This document shows positions 23,640-37,164 of a stretch of DNA of 37,164 nucleotides, piece by piece. The DNA lies in contig LDXM01000026.1 of the NCBI GenBank assembly GCA_001443375.1, positions 1-37,164 of the forward strand, in the 5' to 3' direction. The notes beneath the pieces were generated by a model. The model was not told the origin of the DNA, did no database searches, and worked only from the letters and a program-made list of their open reading frames with translations. This DNA comes from Chloroflexi bacterium CSP1-4 (GTDB lineage Bacteria; Chloroflexota; Limnocylindria; Limnocylindrales; CSP1-4). The translations under genes were made by a program, and so were the position numbers. Positions within the stretch are counted from its first letter, which is position 1. Each line of letters opens with the position of its first letter.

Positions 23640-23701
23640 AGGAGGGATCTCCTTGTCGTTGTCGGGCGGTGACGGAGCGGGGGCATGGTACCCCAGCGGC
23701 C

Positions 23702-23718
23702 GCCGGACGGCGTCCGGC
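23702..23718. other. Small perfect hairpin in the divergent gap before the surface-protein gene
   Basis: GCCGGAC-GGC-GTCCGGC, between the minus-strand membrane gene and the plus-strand surface-protein gene. It may be an operator or stability element; function unknown. Confidence 0.3.
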
Positions 23719-23813
23719 GAAGGCTGTGTGAAGCCGCGGTGGAGCCGCCGGTGAGCGCCTCGGAGTAGAACGACGGGACGCCATGCCGCCGGTCACCCGC
23801 CCGGAGGTCAACC

Positions 23814-26800
23814 ATGTCGCGCCGCGTCCGCGTCGCCCTTCCGGCCCTCGTGCCGGCGCTCATCGCCCTCGTCCTCGTGGTCGGAGGTGCGGCCGCCTCG
23901 CCGGGAGTCGAGGCACCAGCCGGGGTCACGGCAGCCGCGGCCGTCGCCTGGCCGCCCTCCACGGGCCTCTTGGTCGGCGAGGTGATGACCGGTGGCGGGA
24001 GCGCGTCGGACGAGTTCGTCGAGCTCTACAACGCGGGCCCGACGACGGCCGATCTGGCCGGTCTCGAGGTGGTCTACGTCACCTCGACCGGTGGGACCAT
24101 CACGCGCAAGGCGACCTGGGCGGCATCCACGCCCGTCGAGCCGGGCCGCCACGCGCTGCTCGCCAACGTCTCGGGCACGTTCGCCTCCGGCGCGGACGCG
24201 ACCTACAGCGGCGGCCTGAGCGCGACGGGAGGGACGATCGTCCTGCGGGCCGTGGGCGGTGCGCCGATCGACGCGCTCGGCTGGGGCGATGCGACGAACG
24301 CATTCGTGGAGGGCACGGCGGCCCTCCCACCGCCGGCCGGTTCGAGTGTCGAGCGGCTGCCCGGTGGTCTGCTCGGGAACGCGAGCGACACGAACGACAA
24401 CCGCACCGACACGCACCTGGAAGCGGCCCCGAGCCCTCAGGGGCTGGCCGCCGGCCCGGTACCCGTGCCGAGCCCCACGCCCGAGCCGACGATGACCCCG
24501 ACCGTGGGGCCGGAGCCGACAGCGGAGCCGACCCCGAGCCCGACTCCCGACCCCACCGCGAATCCCACCTCGTCACCGAGCCCCGAGCCGACCATCCGGC
24601 CCACGCCAGAGCCGACCTTCGCGCCGACGCCAGAGCCGACGCCGGAGCCGACCACCGCGCCCACGCCAGACCCGACCCCGGCGCCGGACCCGGTCGTGTC
24701 CATCGCCGACGCGCGCCTTGCTCCGGATGGCACGGTCGTGACCGTGTCGGGCACCCTGACCACGCCGCTCGGTGCCCTCGAAGCAGGTCGCGGCGCGTTC
24801 GTGCAGGACGCGGCGGCGGGCATCGCGCTGTACCTCTCGACCGCCGACTGGCCGGCGCTGCCGGTGGGCCAGGCCGTCGTCGTCACCGGCACGACGGATG
24901 ATCGCTACGGCCAGCGCACGCTCCGCCTGGCCGACGCGGCGGCGATCGCCGATGCCGGTGCCGGGTCACCCGTGTTGCCGCTCGACATGTCCACGGGCGG
25001 CGCCGGTGAGCCCCTCGAGAGCCGCCTGGTGGGGGTCGCCGGGGTCATCGTCGGCGGTCCCGACACGCTCACCGACGGTTTCGCGGTGGACCTCGACGAC
25101 GGAAGCGGCGCTCTTCGCGTGATCGCGGGCGTGACCAGTGGGATCGTTCCCGCGGACCTGCCGCGTGGCGCCACGGTGACCCTGATCGGCGTCCTGGGCC
25201 AGCGCGACGCCTCGGGAACGGGCTCGGACGGGTATCGACTGATCCTGCGCGACCCGTCGGACCTCGTCCGGCGGCCCGATCCGACCCCGACCCCGACGGT
25301 CGAACCGACCGCCACCCCCTCGCCGGCTCCGACCGGCACGCCCGAGCCGACGATCACCCCGACCCCGACCCCGAGCCCGACCGCGACACCGACACTCACA
25401 CCCTCGGCCGAGATCTCCATCGCCGCCGCGAGGAGCCTGCCGACGGACACGCACGTCCGCGTGCGGGGCGTCGTGACCGTGGAACCGGGTCGCGTCGTGG
25501 ACGACCGGACGCTGGCGATCCAGGACGCCGGCGGCGGCATCTTCGTCCGCCTCGATGGGGGTCGGCGGGGGCTTGCCCTGACGCGGGGCGAGACGATCGT
25601 CGTGGAGGGCCGCATCGGTGCGCGCTACGGTGCGCTCGAGATCCGCCTCGATGACACCGACCCGCTGGATCGTCTCGGCCCGGCGGCGCTGCCCGCCCCA
25701 CTGCTCGTGCCCCTCGCCGGGCTCGGCGAATCGACCGAAGGGCTCCTGGTCCGAGTGAGCGGTTCCGTCATCGACGTCGACGTCAGCGGCGCCGGCACCA
25801 CGACCATCGTGCTCGAGGACGCGAGCGGTCGCGGCAGGGCCTTCGCCCTCGCCGGGGCCGGTCGTCTGCCGGATGACATCCGGCGCGGCGTCAGCCTCGA
25901 GGCGACGGGCGTCGCGGGCCAGCGTGCGACCGGGCGCGACCGCCTTGACGGGTACCGCGTGTGGATCCGCGACGCCGCCGACGTGCGGCGCGCCGGTCCA
26001 TCCGCAACGGCCGCGGTGACCGCATCCCCGACGCCGGAGCCAACGGGCGCGCCGGGGACCGCGGCGATCATGTCCATCCGGGACGCACTGGCGAGCCCGG
26101 GTACGCCCGTGACGATCGCGGGCACCGTCATCGTGCCGGCCGGCTTGCTCGATGCCGACGGTCGTCGCGTCGTGATCGCCGACGCCGGTGGCGGCGTCCT
26201 CGCTCGCCTCGTGGAAGGCGATCCGGCGCCGGCTGTGGGCGACCAGGTGCGTGTCACGGGCGTCGTGGGCGCGTACTACGGCGCGCCCCAGCTGGCGGCC
26301 GATGCGCCGGTCGAGCTCCTCGGACGTGTCGGCGACCCGGTCCCGTACCGCGTGACGCGCGCCCCGCTCGCCGAGGGGCTGGAGTGGCGGTTGGTCGTGG
26401 CATCGGGGCGGATCGTCGAGCTCCACCGTTACGGCGAGAGCTGGCGCGCCGAGCTCGAGCTGCCGGGCGGCGAACGCCTGCCGATCGTGGGGCTGTCCCG
26501 GGCCGGGATCCCCGCGACGACCCTCGCCGAGGGTCGCACTTCGACCGTGATCGGCATCGTCCGCCGCCCATATCCGACTGCCTCCGACCGACGCTTCGCG
26601 CTCGTGCCGCGGGGAACGCGTGACCTTGCCGTCGGCCCGGCGGTTGGCGGCAAGGCCTCTCCCGGCACCGGGAGCGGGGCGGCGGTGAGCGGTGGCAGAG
26701 GTGGCTCCCCGGCGACGGGGGCCGATGCTGGCACGCTGCCCATCGATGTCGAGCTCGGGGACCTGGCCGGGAACGCCGGCCGAGTCGTGCGGGTCGGCGG

Positions 26801-27281
26801 GCTCGTGGTGGCCGTGGACGGCCTCATGCTCACGCTCGACGACGGGTCAGTCAGCGCGGTCGTCCGGCTGCCTGAGGCAGCGGACACGCTCGCGGCGGAC
26901 CTCAGACGCGGTGAGGCGGTGAACGCCGTGGGGCGCGTCGTCCCGCTGGGCGACGGCTGGCAGGTCGTCGTCGCCAGCCCTGCCGATGTCTGGCGCGCGG
27001 CATCGCTCGCCGCGGTCCCCGGTGTCTCGTCGACGCTGACCCCTTCGGCCTCGAGTGCCCTGGCGACCCCTGCCCCGGGTGCGGGCGGAGGCCCCGGATC
27101 GGGCGACGGCCCGCTCATGGCCGGCCTTGCGGCGATGGCCGTGGCCGGTGGGATCGCCGCCACGGCGGGCGCCGTGACGACCGCCAGGCGTCGACGAATC
27201 GAACGCCTGTTCTCGGGGCGGGTCGCGGAACGTCTCGCCGAGCTCACGCCGTCGACGCACGAACCACGCTCAACGGCTTGA
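23814..27281 (+). CDS. Large anchored surface protein: lamin-tail domain plus four OB-like repeats
   Basis: 1155 aa. Signal peptide (about 1-30), then a lamin-tail domain (about 50-212, [24 protein letters not shown]). A Pro/Thr/Glu-rich linker follows (about 215-292). OB-like repeats come next at about 293-485, 532-727 and 752-942, each opening with SIADAR/SIAAAR/SIRDAL-type sequence and containing an [17 protein letters not shown] block. A shorter fourth unit lies at about 975-1065. A C-terminal membrane helix (about 1098-1124) and a basic tail ([13 protein letters not shown]) anchor it. LTD and such OB modules often flank secreted nucleases, but no catalytic domain is present here. GGAGG lies 7 nt before the ATG. 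It is an exported binding or structural protein; its ligand is unknown. Confidence 0.82.
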   Translation: MSRRVRVALPALVPALIALVLVVGGAAASPGVEAPAGVTAAAAVAWPPSTGLLVGEVMTGGGSASDEFVELYNAGPTTADLAGLEVVYVTSTGGTITRKATWAASTPVEPGRHALLANVSGTFASGADATYSGGLSATGGTIVLRAVGGAPIDALGWGDATNAFVEGTAALPPPAGSSVERLPGGLLGNASDTNDNRTDTHLEAAPSPQGLAAGPVPVPSPTPEPTMTPTVGPEPTAEPTPSPTPDPTANPTSSPSPEPTIRPTPEPTFAPTPEPTPEPTTAPTPDPTPAPDPVVSIADARLAPDGTVVTVSGTLTTPLGALEAGRGAFVQDAAAGIALYLSTADWPALPVGQAVVVTGTTDDRYGQRTLRLADAAAIADAGAGSPVLPLDMSTGGAGEPLESRLVGVAGVIVGGPDTLTDGFAVDLDDGSGALRVIAGVTSGIVPADLPRGATVTLIGVLGQRDASGTGSDGYRLILRDPSDLVRRPDPTPTPTVEPTATPSPAPTGTPEPTITPTPTPSPTATPTLTPSAEISIAAARSLPTDTHVRVRGVVTVEPGRVVDDRTLAIQDAGGGIFVRLDGGRRGLALTRGETIVVEGRIGARYGALEIRLDDTDPLDRLGPAALPAPLLVPLAGLGESTEGLLVRVSGSVIDVDVSGAGTTTIVLEDASGRGRAFALAGAGRLPDDIRRGVSLEATGVAGQRATGRDRLDGYRVWIRDAADVRRAGPSATAAVTASPTPEPTGAPGTAAIMSIRDALASPGTPVTIAGTVIVPAGLLDADGRRVVIADAGGGVLARLVEGDPAPAVGDQVRVTGVVGAYYGAPQLAADAPVELLGRVGDPVPYRVTRAPLAEGLEWRLVVASGRIVELHRYGESWRAELELPGGERLPIVGLSRAGIPATTLAEGRTSTVIGIVRRPYPTASDRRFALVPRGTRDLAVGPAVGGKASPGTGSGAAVSGGRGGSPATGADAGTLPIDVELGDLAGNAGRVVRVGGLVVAVDGLMLTLDDGSVSAVVRLPEAADTLAADLRRGEAVNAVGRVVPLGDGWQVVVASPADVWRAASLAAVPGVSSTLTPSASSALATPAPGAGGGPGSGDGPLMAGLAAMAVAGGIAATAGAVTTARRRRIERLFSGRVAERLAELTPSTHEPRSTA

Positions 27282-27307
27282 CGCTGACGTGAAGCCGAGA
27301 CTATCCT
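27278..27307 (+). promoter_or_regulatory. Promoter of the nucleoside phosphorylase gene
   Basis: TTGACG (27278-27283), 18-nt spacer, TATCCT (27302-27307). The -35 overlaps the stop codon of the surface-protein gene. The predicted leader is about 41 nt to the TTG start. Confidence 0.5.
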
Positions 27308-27355
27308 CGCCGCAGCTCCGCACAGCACGGGGCAAGCGAGCACCGAGGGACAGCC

Positions 27356-28207
27356 TTGCCGATCGCGGACTACCGCGTCGCGCTACCGGATAGCGAACGG
27401 CAATATCACATCGCACTCGGACCAGGCGAACTGGCCGAGTACATCCTCCTCCCCGGTGATCCCGACCGCACCGAGCGCATCGCCACGCGCTTCGAGAGCG
27501 TCGAGCTGCGGCAGCGGCACCGCGAGTTCGCCTCGGTCACCGGCACCTACCGCGGCCGGCGCATCTCGGTCGTCTCGACCGGCATCGGCACGGACAATGT
27601 CGAGATCGCCATGGCCGAGATCCTGGCCATCACGACGCGGCCGACGTTCATCCGCATCGGCTCCTGCGGCGTGCTGCAGGACGGTATCGAGCTGGGCGAG
27701 CTGGTCGTCACCACGGGCGCCGTGCGCCTCGAGGCGACGACGAGCTACTACGTGCACGAGGGCTACCCCGCGGTGGCCGACTACGTGGCCGTGGCCGCGC
27801 TCGTGGAGGCCGCCCACCGGCTGGGCCACACGGCGCATCTCGGCATCACCGCGACCGCGCCGGGGTTCTTCGGCGCGCAGGGCCGGCCGATCGCACAGCT
27901 GCCCATCCGGTTCCCGGACCTGGCCGCCGAGATGCGGCGCCAGAAGGTCGTGAACTTCGAGATGGAGGCCTCGGCCGTGCTCGTGCTGGCCGGGCTTGCG
28001 GGCTGTCGGGCCGGCGTCGTCTGCACCGCCTACGCGCAGCGGCCGACGGGCCGCTTCGTGACCGGCGAGCAGAAGGATCGGGCGGATGCCGCCTGCATCG
28101 ATACGGGGCTGGAGGCGCTGTGCCTGCTGGCCGAGATGGAAGAGGCTGTCCATGCCGCGGGGGCGGCGCACTGGCGGCCATCCCTCTGGGCGCCGCTGGC
28201 GTCCTGA
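27356..28207 (+). CDS. Nucleoside phosphorylase (uridine phosphorylase-like, NP-I family)
   Basis: 283 aa from a TTG start with GAGGGA 5 nt upstream. NP-I hallmarks are YILLPGDPDRTERIA (phosphate site), VVSTGIGTDNVEIAMAEI, FIRIGSCGVLQDGIELGELVVTTGAVR and VNFEMEASAVLVLAGLAG (ribose-binding Glu-Met-Glu). It splits a ribonucleoside with phosphate into base plus ribose-1-phosphate for pyrimidine or purine salvage. The GVVCTAYAQRPTGRFVTG segment resembles uridine phosphorylases, but substrate choice is not certain. Single gene under its own promoter. Confidence 0.87.
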   Translation: MPIADYRVALPDSERQYHIALGPGELAEYILLPGDPDRTERIATRFESVELRQRHREFASVTGTYRGRRISVVSTGIGTDNVEIAMAEILAITTRPTFIRIGSCGVLQDGIELGELVVTTGAVRLEATTSYYVHEGYPAVADYVAVAALVEAAHRLGHTAHLGITATAPGFFGAQGRPIAQLPIRFPDLAAEMRRQKVVNFEMEASAVLVLAGLAGCRAGVVCTAYAQRPTGRFVTGEQKDRADAACIDTGLEALCLLAEMEEAVHAAGAAHWRPSLWAPLAS

Positions 28208-28291
28208 CGGAGCGAACCCACCGACGGACGGCGGGCCTTTCGCCCGGCGCCGTCACCAGTACCCGGGGATCCGGGAGGAGGATCGGACACC

Positions 28292-28432
28292 ATGACCATG
28301 GGCTATTGCGTCAAGGACAAGGAGAAGGTCGAGATCAAGGACGCCAAGTCGATCACGATGAAGAACGGCAAGCCGGCCACGGCGGGCGTCTGCCCGAAGT
28401 GCGGCACGAAGGTCTTCCGCATCGGCGGCTGA
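28292..28432 (+). CDS. DUF5679 small zinc-ribbon-like protein
   Basis: 46 aa: starts MTMGYCVKDKEKVEIKDAKS and ends with TAGVCPKCGTKVFRIGG. One Cys near the N-terminus (YCVKDK) and a CPKC pair are the likely metal ligands. This compact pattern is that of DUF5679 proteins, widespread in Chloroflexota and Actinomycetota and of unknown function. GGGAGGAGG lies 9-10 nt before the ATG. A strong hairpin follows 18 nt after the stop. Confidence 0.85.
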   Translation: MTMGYCVKDKEKVEIKDAKSITMKNGKPATAGVCPKCGTKVFRIGG

Positions 28433-28450
28433 TCCCGACCGCGATCATCT

Positions 28451-28482
28451 CCGAGAGCCCCGGCGACGGCCGGGGCTCTCGG
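28451..28482 (+). terminator. Hairpin after the DUF5679 gene
   Basis: CCGAGAGCCCCGG (28451-28463) and CCGGGGCTCTCGG (28470-28482) form a 13-bp stem with a 6-nt loop. No T-tract. It separates DUF5679 from the glycolytic operon promoter. Confidence 0.6.
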
Positions 28483-28505
28483 CATCCCGGGCTCGCCGCG
28501 TTCGG

Positions 28506-28511
28506 TACAAT
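28506..28511 (+). promoter_or_regulatory. -10 box of the glycolytic operon
   Basis: TACAAT, 9 nt before the ATG at 28521; the message would begin at or within a few bases of the start codon. GGGGGGAG directly touches the ATG and is too close for a normal ribosome site, which fits leaderless initiation. The -35 is weak. Confidence 0.45.
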
Positions 28512-28520
28512 CGGGGGGAG

Positions 28521-33725
<5,205 letters not shown>

Positions 33726-33743
33726 GCGCGACCGTGCGGGGCG

Positions 33744-34433
33744 TCAGCTCTTCTTGGCGGGGGCCTTCTTCGCGCCGGCCGCCTTGGGGGCGGCGGCCTT
33801 CGCCGTCGTCGCCTTCGCGGGCGCCTTCTTCGTGATCGGCTTCTCGGCCGCGGCCTTCACCCTGGGCGTGGCGGCCTTGGTGGCCTTCGCCGCGGTCGCC
33901 TTCGCTGCGGTCGCCTTCGCCGGTGCCCTTTCGGCGGGTTTGACGGCCGGGGCGGCCTCGGCCTTCGCGGCACCCTCGGCGCGAGTCGACTTGTGCAGCG
34001 CGGCGCGGGCCTTGCCGGCGGCGGTCTGCTCGCCCTTGGCCTTGGTCGCCTTCGAAGCGGCGATGCGCGCCTTGGCCTCCTTGACCGCGGCGGCCTTGCC
34101 GGTCGTGCGCACGACCTTCGCGGCGGTCACGACCGCCTGGCCAGCCAGTGAGGCGTCCACCTTGCGCATGAGCCGGCTCTTGCGGCGGTTCGCGGCATTG
34201 GCATGGATCACCCCGGCCTTGGCGGCCCGGTCGAGCGCCGACACGGCGGCCACGACCGCCGCCTGAGCCTCGGTCGCCTCACCGCTCGCCGCGACGGCGA
34301 CGGCCTTTGCGACGAGGGTCTTGGCCTTCGTCTTGCGCGGCTGGTTGACGGCGTGCTTGCGCTGGTCCTGCCGGACGCGCTTCATGGCCTGCGGCGTGCG
34401 TGCGCCTCGCCAGGTTCGAGATGAGTGAGCCAA
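33744..34433 (-). CDS. rpsT: Ribosomal protein S20 with a long Ala/Lys-rich tail
   Basis: 229 aa from TTG 34433, chosen because GAGGT lies 9 nt upstream and the family N-terminus (RTPQAMKRVRQDQRKHAVN) would otherwise be truncated. Residues about 1-95 form the S20 helical domain, with AAVSALDRAAKAGVIHANAANRRKSRLMRKV being diagnostic. S20 binds 16S rRNA in the small subunit. Residues about 96-229 are a low-complexity AKA/KAT/KAA tail like histone H1 or HupB tails, more than doubling the usual length of roughly 85-95 aa. Escherichia coli rpsT also uses UUG, linked there to autoregulation. Confidence 0.9.
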   Translation of the reverse strand: MAHSSRTWRGARTPQAMKRVRQDQRKHAVNQPRKTKAKTLVAKAVAVAASGEATEAQAAVVAAVSALDRAAKAGVIHANAANRRKSRLMRKVDASLAGQAVVTAAKVVRTTGKAAAVKEAKARIAASKATKAKGEQTAAGKARAALHKSTRAEGAAKAEAAPAVKPAERAPAKATAAKATAAKATKAATPRVKAAAEKPITKKAPAKATTAKAAAPKAAGAKKAPAKKS

Positions 34434-34507
34434 CTCGGGGTGACCTCGATGGTGCGGGCGGTGGAGTCTGACGCGTCGACGCGGCGTGCGAGCCGGCGCG
34501 ACGCGTG

Positions 34508-34513
34508 ATGGTA
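34508..34513 (-). promoter_or_regulatory. Extended -10 of rpsT
   Basis: TGC-TACCAT on the minus strand matches an extended -10. The predicted leader to the TTG at 34433 is about 68 nt, room for translational autoregulation. Confidence 0.45.
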
Positions 34514-34528
34514 GCAGACACGCTCACG

Positions 34529-35650
34529 TCAGGGGTCGAGGCGGTAGAACCGCCAGGTATCGTGCTCGATGGGCAGGATCTCGAAGTTGTCGAATCCGGC
34601 CGCCTGGGCGTAGCCGCGCAGGGTCGCCGGGCGCATCACGGCACCGGTCTCGGCTGACGGCGGATCGGCCATCCCGTTGGTGAGGCAGACGAGCAGGCTG
34701 AAGCCGTACATCAAGCGCTCGACCTCGTCCCCCGGAGCGCCGAACGTCTCGGCCACCCTCTCGTCCATGACGATCATCGACCCGCCCGGCGCCAGGAGCC
34801 CACGTGCCGCGCGGAGCACCGCGATCGGTTGGGCCATGTCGTGGACGGCCTCGAAGATGGTCACGAGGTCGAACGCACCCTGGAGCGCGGGGTCCGCGGC
34901 GTCACGGGCGTGGAACGTCACGCGGTCGCCGACCTCGGTCGCGGCCAGGTTGCGGCGAGCCTGGGCGATCGCCGGCTCGTCGAGATCGATGCCGTCCACG
35001 TGTGCCTTGGGATAGGCGCGCGCAAGCGCGATCGTGGACCAGCCCTCGCCGCAGGCGAGATCCGCGACGCGCGCCGGTGGCTCGGCGGAGAGCCGAGCGT
35101 GGACGTCCGGGACCGAGGGCAGCCAGGTCGAGCCGAGGAGGTGGTGGTAAGAGGGCCGGTTCGCGGCGCCCTGGCCGTCGCGGATGTCGGCGCCGTACCA
35201 TGACCAGGGCACGCCGCCGCCCCGCTGGAAGACCGCCGCGAGCTCTGGCAGCCCCCGCAGCGCGACGATCGTCTGGCGGATGATGGGCGCGAGGTAGGCA
35301 AGGTCCAGCTCATCGACGAGCACGGCGTCGTGACCGGCCGGCAGGGCGTATCGGCGGACGTCAGCGGCCGCAGTCGCGTCCTCCACCGTGAGGAGGTCGC
35401 TCACGGCACCGTGCTCGAGCCACTCGCGGACGTAGCGCTCGACAAGGCCCGAGCGCGCGGCAAGGTCGCCCGACGTCATCGGCCCTCCATCGGCCAGGGC
35501 TCGATAGAGGCCAAGCCGGTCGCCGAGATAGATGGCCGCGAGGTCCATCGTCGCGACGAGGGAGCCGAAGAGGCGCGCGGCGAGGGCGTCGCGGTGCTCG
35601 TCGGAGGAGAGGGTGGGGCGCGGCTCGTCCATCGGCGTGGAGTTGTCCAT
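34529..35650 (-). CDS. Class I SAM-dependent methyltransferase
   Basis: 373 aa from ATG 35650 (a second ATG is at 35632). The N-terminal winged-helix-like region (LFGSLVATMDLAAIYLGDRLGLYRALADGGPMTSGDLAARSGLVERYVREWLEHG) is typical of methyltransferases with an S25-type or O-methyltransferase dimerisation domain. The SAM-binding fold begins at VADLACGEGWSTIALARAYP (motif I), with HVDGIDLDEPAI (acidic ribose-binding end of strand 2), FDLVTIFEAVHDM and LLAPGGSMIVMDE. Substrate unknown. It is 95 bp upstream of the rpsT start region and has no obvious partner. Confidence 0.85.
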   Translation of the reverse strand: MDNSTPMDEPRPTLSSDEHRDALAARLFGSLVATMDLAAIYLGDRLGLYRALADGGPMTSGDLAARSGLVERYVREWLEHGAVSDLLTVEDATAAADVRRYALPAGHDAVLVDELDLAYLAPIIRQTIVALRGLPELAAVFQRGGGVPWSWYGADIRDGQGAANRPSYHHLLGSTWLPSVPDVHARLSAEPPARVADLACGEGWSTIALARAYPKAHVDGIDLDEPAIAQARRNLAATEVGDRVTFHARDAADPALQGAFDLVTIFEAVHDMAQPIAVLRAARGLLAPGGSMIVMDERVAETFGAPGDEVERLMYGFSLLVCLTNGMADPPSAETGAVMRPATLRGYAQAAGFDNFEILPIEHDTWRFYRLDP

Positions 35651-36013
35651 TGGCGCGGAGGATGCCCCTCTCCGTCGCGGCCGTAAAGCCCCTGTCCTCG
35701 TCCGACAGCCCCTGTCCTCGTTCGGTTCCGGAGCCCTCGGGCGGATCCGGTCGCGGCGGTTGGTTCCTGGCCGTCGCTCCGCTCCGATCGAGCCCGGGTG
35801 CCTCAGAGGCATCTGGACGAGGTCTGACCCGGCGGCCGCGCCGCATGCCCGCCGGTCATGCGAGCGGCGGGACCCACGCTCAGCTGCTGCTCGATGAGGC
35901 TTCATCGCGAGGCAGTTGCGCACGGGATCACGGCCCCGGATGCCCGGGGGGCATATGGCTCGTCGGCCACGGCCCCGGTCCCGGCCCCGCCCTGTCACCT
36001 ACGGATGAAAGTG
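35651..36013. other. 363-bp stretch without a supported gene, between the methyltransferase and the IS110 transposase
   Basis: It holds two direct-repeat pairs: an 18-bp AGCCCCTGTCCTCGT unit twice with a 20-bp period (35687-35704, 35707-35724), and CACGGCCCCGG twice (35929-35939, 35968-35978). A short ATGCC-CGGGG-GGCAT stem also lies near 35939-35953. Part of it may be the transposase-distal non-coding end of the IS110 element, whose exact boundary I cannot place. No convincing ORF or promoter is visible. Confidence 0.5.
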
Positions 36014-37164
36014 TCAAGCCCCAGGTACGGGTGTATCGTCGAGTTGGACGCGGTCGATCGCGTGGCGAAGAGCGGGGTGATGGGGATCGTCCCCGCCGCG
36101 CAGCCTTGCCCGGCCCTGGTCGTGGCTTGAACCAGTCGCTCCCCGGTGCGACGGCCGCGTCCGCGCTGTCGCCCGCCCGGCGAGCCGGCCGAGCGCCCGT
36201 TGCTTGGCCCGGACCAGGTCGGGTCGGGCATCGCGGTAGTCCTCGTCCTTCGTGAGCAGGTGCCAGACCAGCACCGCGAGCTTGCGTGCCACCGCGACGA
36301 TGGCGATGCCCCCGCCGCGTCGCGCCCGCAGGCGGAGGAAGGACGTGGCCAGCGGCCCCGGTGCCCGGACGGCAGCGTGAGCGGCCTCGGTGACGAGGCC
36401 CCGGGCATGCGCCTGACCGGCTCGGCTGATGTGGCCGGGATGCGCCGGACGGTCGCCCGACTGGCGCACCTGGGGATCGAGCCCGAGGTAGCTCACCAGC
36501 TTGGCCGGACGCGGGAACCGCCCGATGTCGCCGACGACCGCGAGGATGCCGGCGGCGGTCACGAGGCCGATGCCGGGGATGGTCAGCAGGTGGCGCACCC
36601 GGGGATCATCGATGAGGGCCGTCGCGATGGCCCGATCGGCGAGGTCGACCTCGGCATCGAGGACGGCGTTGAGCCGGAGCGCGGAGTCGAGGGCGAGACG
36701 CTCGTCGGGCGGCAGCTCGAGCGCTGCCAGCCAGGCCCGGCCGCGCGACCCGAAGGGATCGCTCAGTGGGGATCGCACGAGGCGGCGGCCGAGGATGGCG
36801 CTCACCCGGTTACGGGTGGCGGTGCGGTCGCGGACCAGCCCGGCGCGGTGGGCGACGATGCGGCGCAGCCGGCGGGTCGCCTCGTCGGGGATCCAGACCG
36901 CCGGCAGGTAGTCGGCGGCCAGCAGCTCCGCGAGGGTGGCCGCGTCGATGTCGTCGGTCTTGCGCTTGGCATCCGCGATGGCCCGGGTGCGGAGCGGGTT
37001 CGAGACGACCACACGACCGGCGTGTCGCCCCAGCAGCTCGACCAGGGCCCAGGTGTTCCCGGAGGCCTCGAGCGCCACGGCGTCGTCCGGTCCGAGCGTC
37101 GCGGCGAAGGCCGCGAGCTCCTCGCCCATCCGCAGGCGGCCCAGCTTCCTCGCGCTGCCCGTGC
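36014..37164 (-). mobile_element. IS110-family transposase (N-terminus off the window)
   Basis: The frame runs from TGA at 36014 to the window edge. An internal ATG at 37129 gives 371 aa, but the reading frame continues upstream (TGSARKLGRLR), and the first catalytic Asp of the DEDD domain is missing, so the real start is outside. Visible are the RuvC-like domain with VALEASGNTWALVELL (Glu) and AKRKTDDIDAATLAELL (Asp pair), and the C-terminal Transposase_20 domain with LLTIPGIGLVTAAGILAVVGDIGRF, SYLGLDPQVRQSG and HISRAGQAHAR, whose Ser is the conserved nucleophile in this family. IS110 enzymes are guided by an element-encoded bridge RNA. Confidence 0.92.

Noticed and set aside
24460-24700. 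DNA tandem repeats
   Set aside because: They encode the Pro/Thr/Glu linker of the surface protein; the periodicity is explained by the protein.
33744-34100. GC-rich short tandem repeats
   Set aside because: They encode the Ala/Lys tail of S20 in frame.
36501-36911. 136-codon plus-strand frame
   Set aside because: Antisense to the IS110 transposase and without domain features.

Overview
The window is a GC-rich, densely coded bacterial chromosome segment. The gene content points to Chloroflexota (possibly the Limnocylindria/Ellin6529-type lineage): two F420-type luciferase-like oxidoreductases, a CGNR zinc-finger protein, DUF5679 and DUF6504 proteins, many GTG/TTG starts and start codons placed just after the -10 box. 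An actinobacterial-like origin cannot be excluded from sequence reading alone. No 16S rRNA or other definitive marker is present.

Layout. (1) 1-3700, minus strand: comEC (cut by the window edge) and comEA for DNA uptake, an F420-dependent oxidoreductase, and two tiny genes encoding a 43-aa membrane peptide and a 51-aa charged peptide. Overlapping promoters and a twin operator-like inverted repeat separate them from a divergent, apparently leaderless CGNR zinc-finger gene. (2) 4393-8400: a cluster of three palindromic repeats, then leuS, a second F420-type oxidoreductase and tRNA-Ala(GGC), all minus strand. Two identical 29-bp hairpin repeats lie in the gaps. (3) 8460-14723: a YgjP-like metallopeptidase, a class III aminotransferase, tRNA-Ala(CGC), a MITE-like 184-bp element, a two-component system, a LuxR-type regulator and a divergent membrane protein. 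(4) 14850-22908: an SOS mutagenesis module. imuA-imuB-DUF6504 and the separate dnaE2 each sit behind a perfect AGAAC-N4-GTTCT LexA-type box joined to the same -10 sequence. A minus-strand M23 peptidase and a 32-aa membrane peptide lie between them. dnaE2 carries a large insertion containing two more copies of the palindromic repeat seen near leuS, and has a frameshift near 21213. (5) 22950-28432: a membrane protein, a 1155-aa anchored surface protein (lamin-tail domain plus four OB-like repeats on Pro/Thr linkers), a nucleoside phosphorylase and a 46-aa DUF5679 protein. (6) 28521-33725: a five-gene glycolytic operon (ROK sugar kinase, gap, pgk, eno, membrane protein) with overlapping start/stop codons. 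(7) 33744-37164, minus strand: ribosomal protein S20 with a long Ala/Lys tail and a TTG start, a SAM methyltransferase, and an IS110-family transposase running off the end.

The two most notable signals are the oriented palindromic repeat family (five copies, two loci, outward GATG ends), which has entered the dnaE2 coding region, and the matched SOS promoters that would co-induce ImuA, ImuB, DUF6504 and DnaE2 as one translesion-synthesis system.
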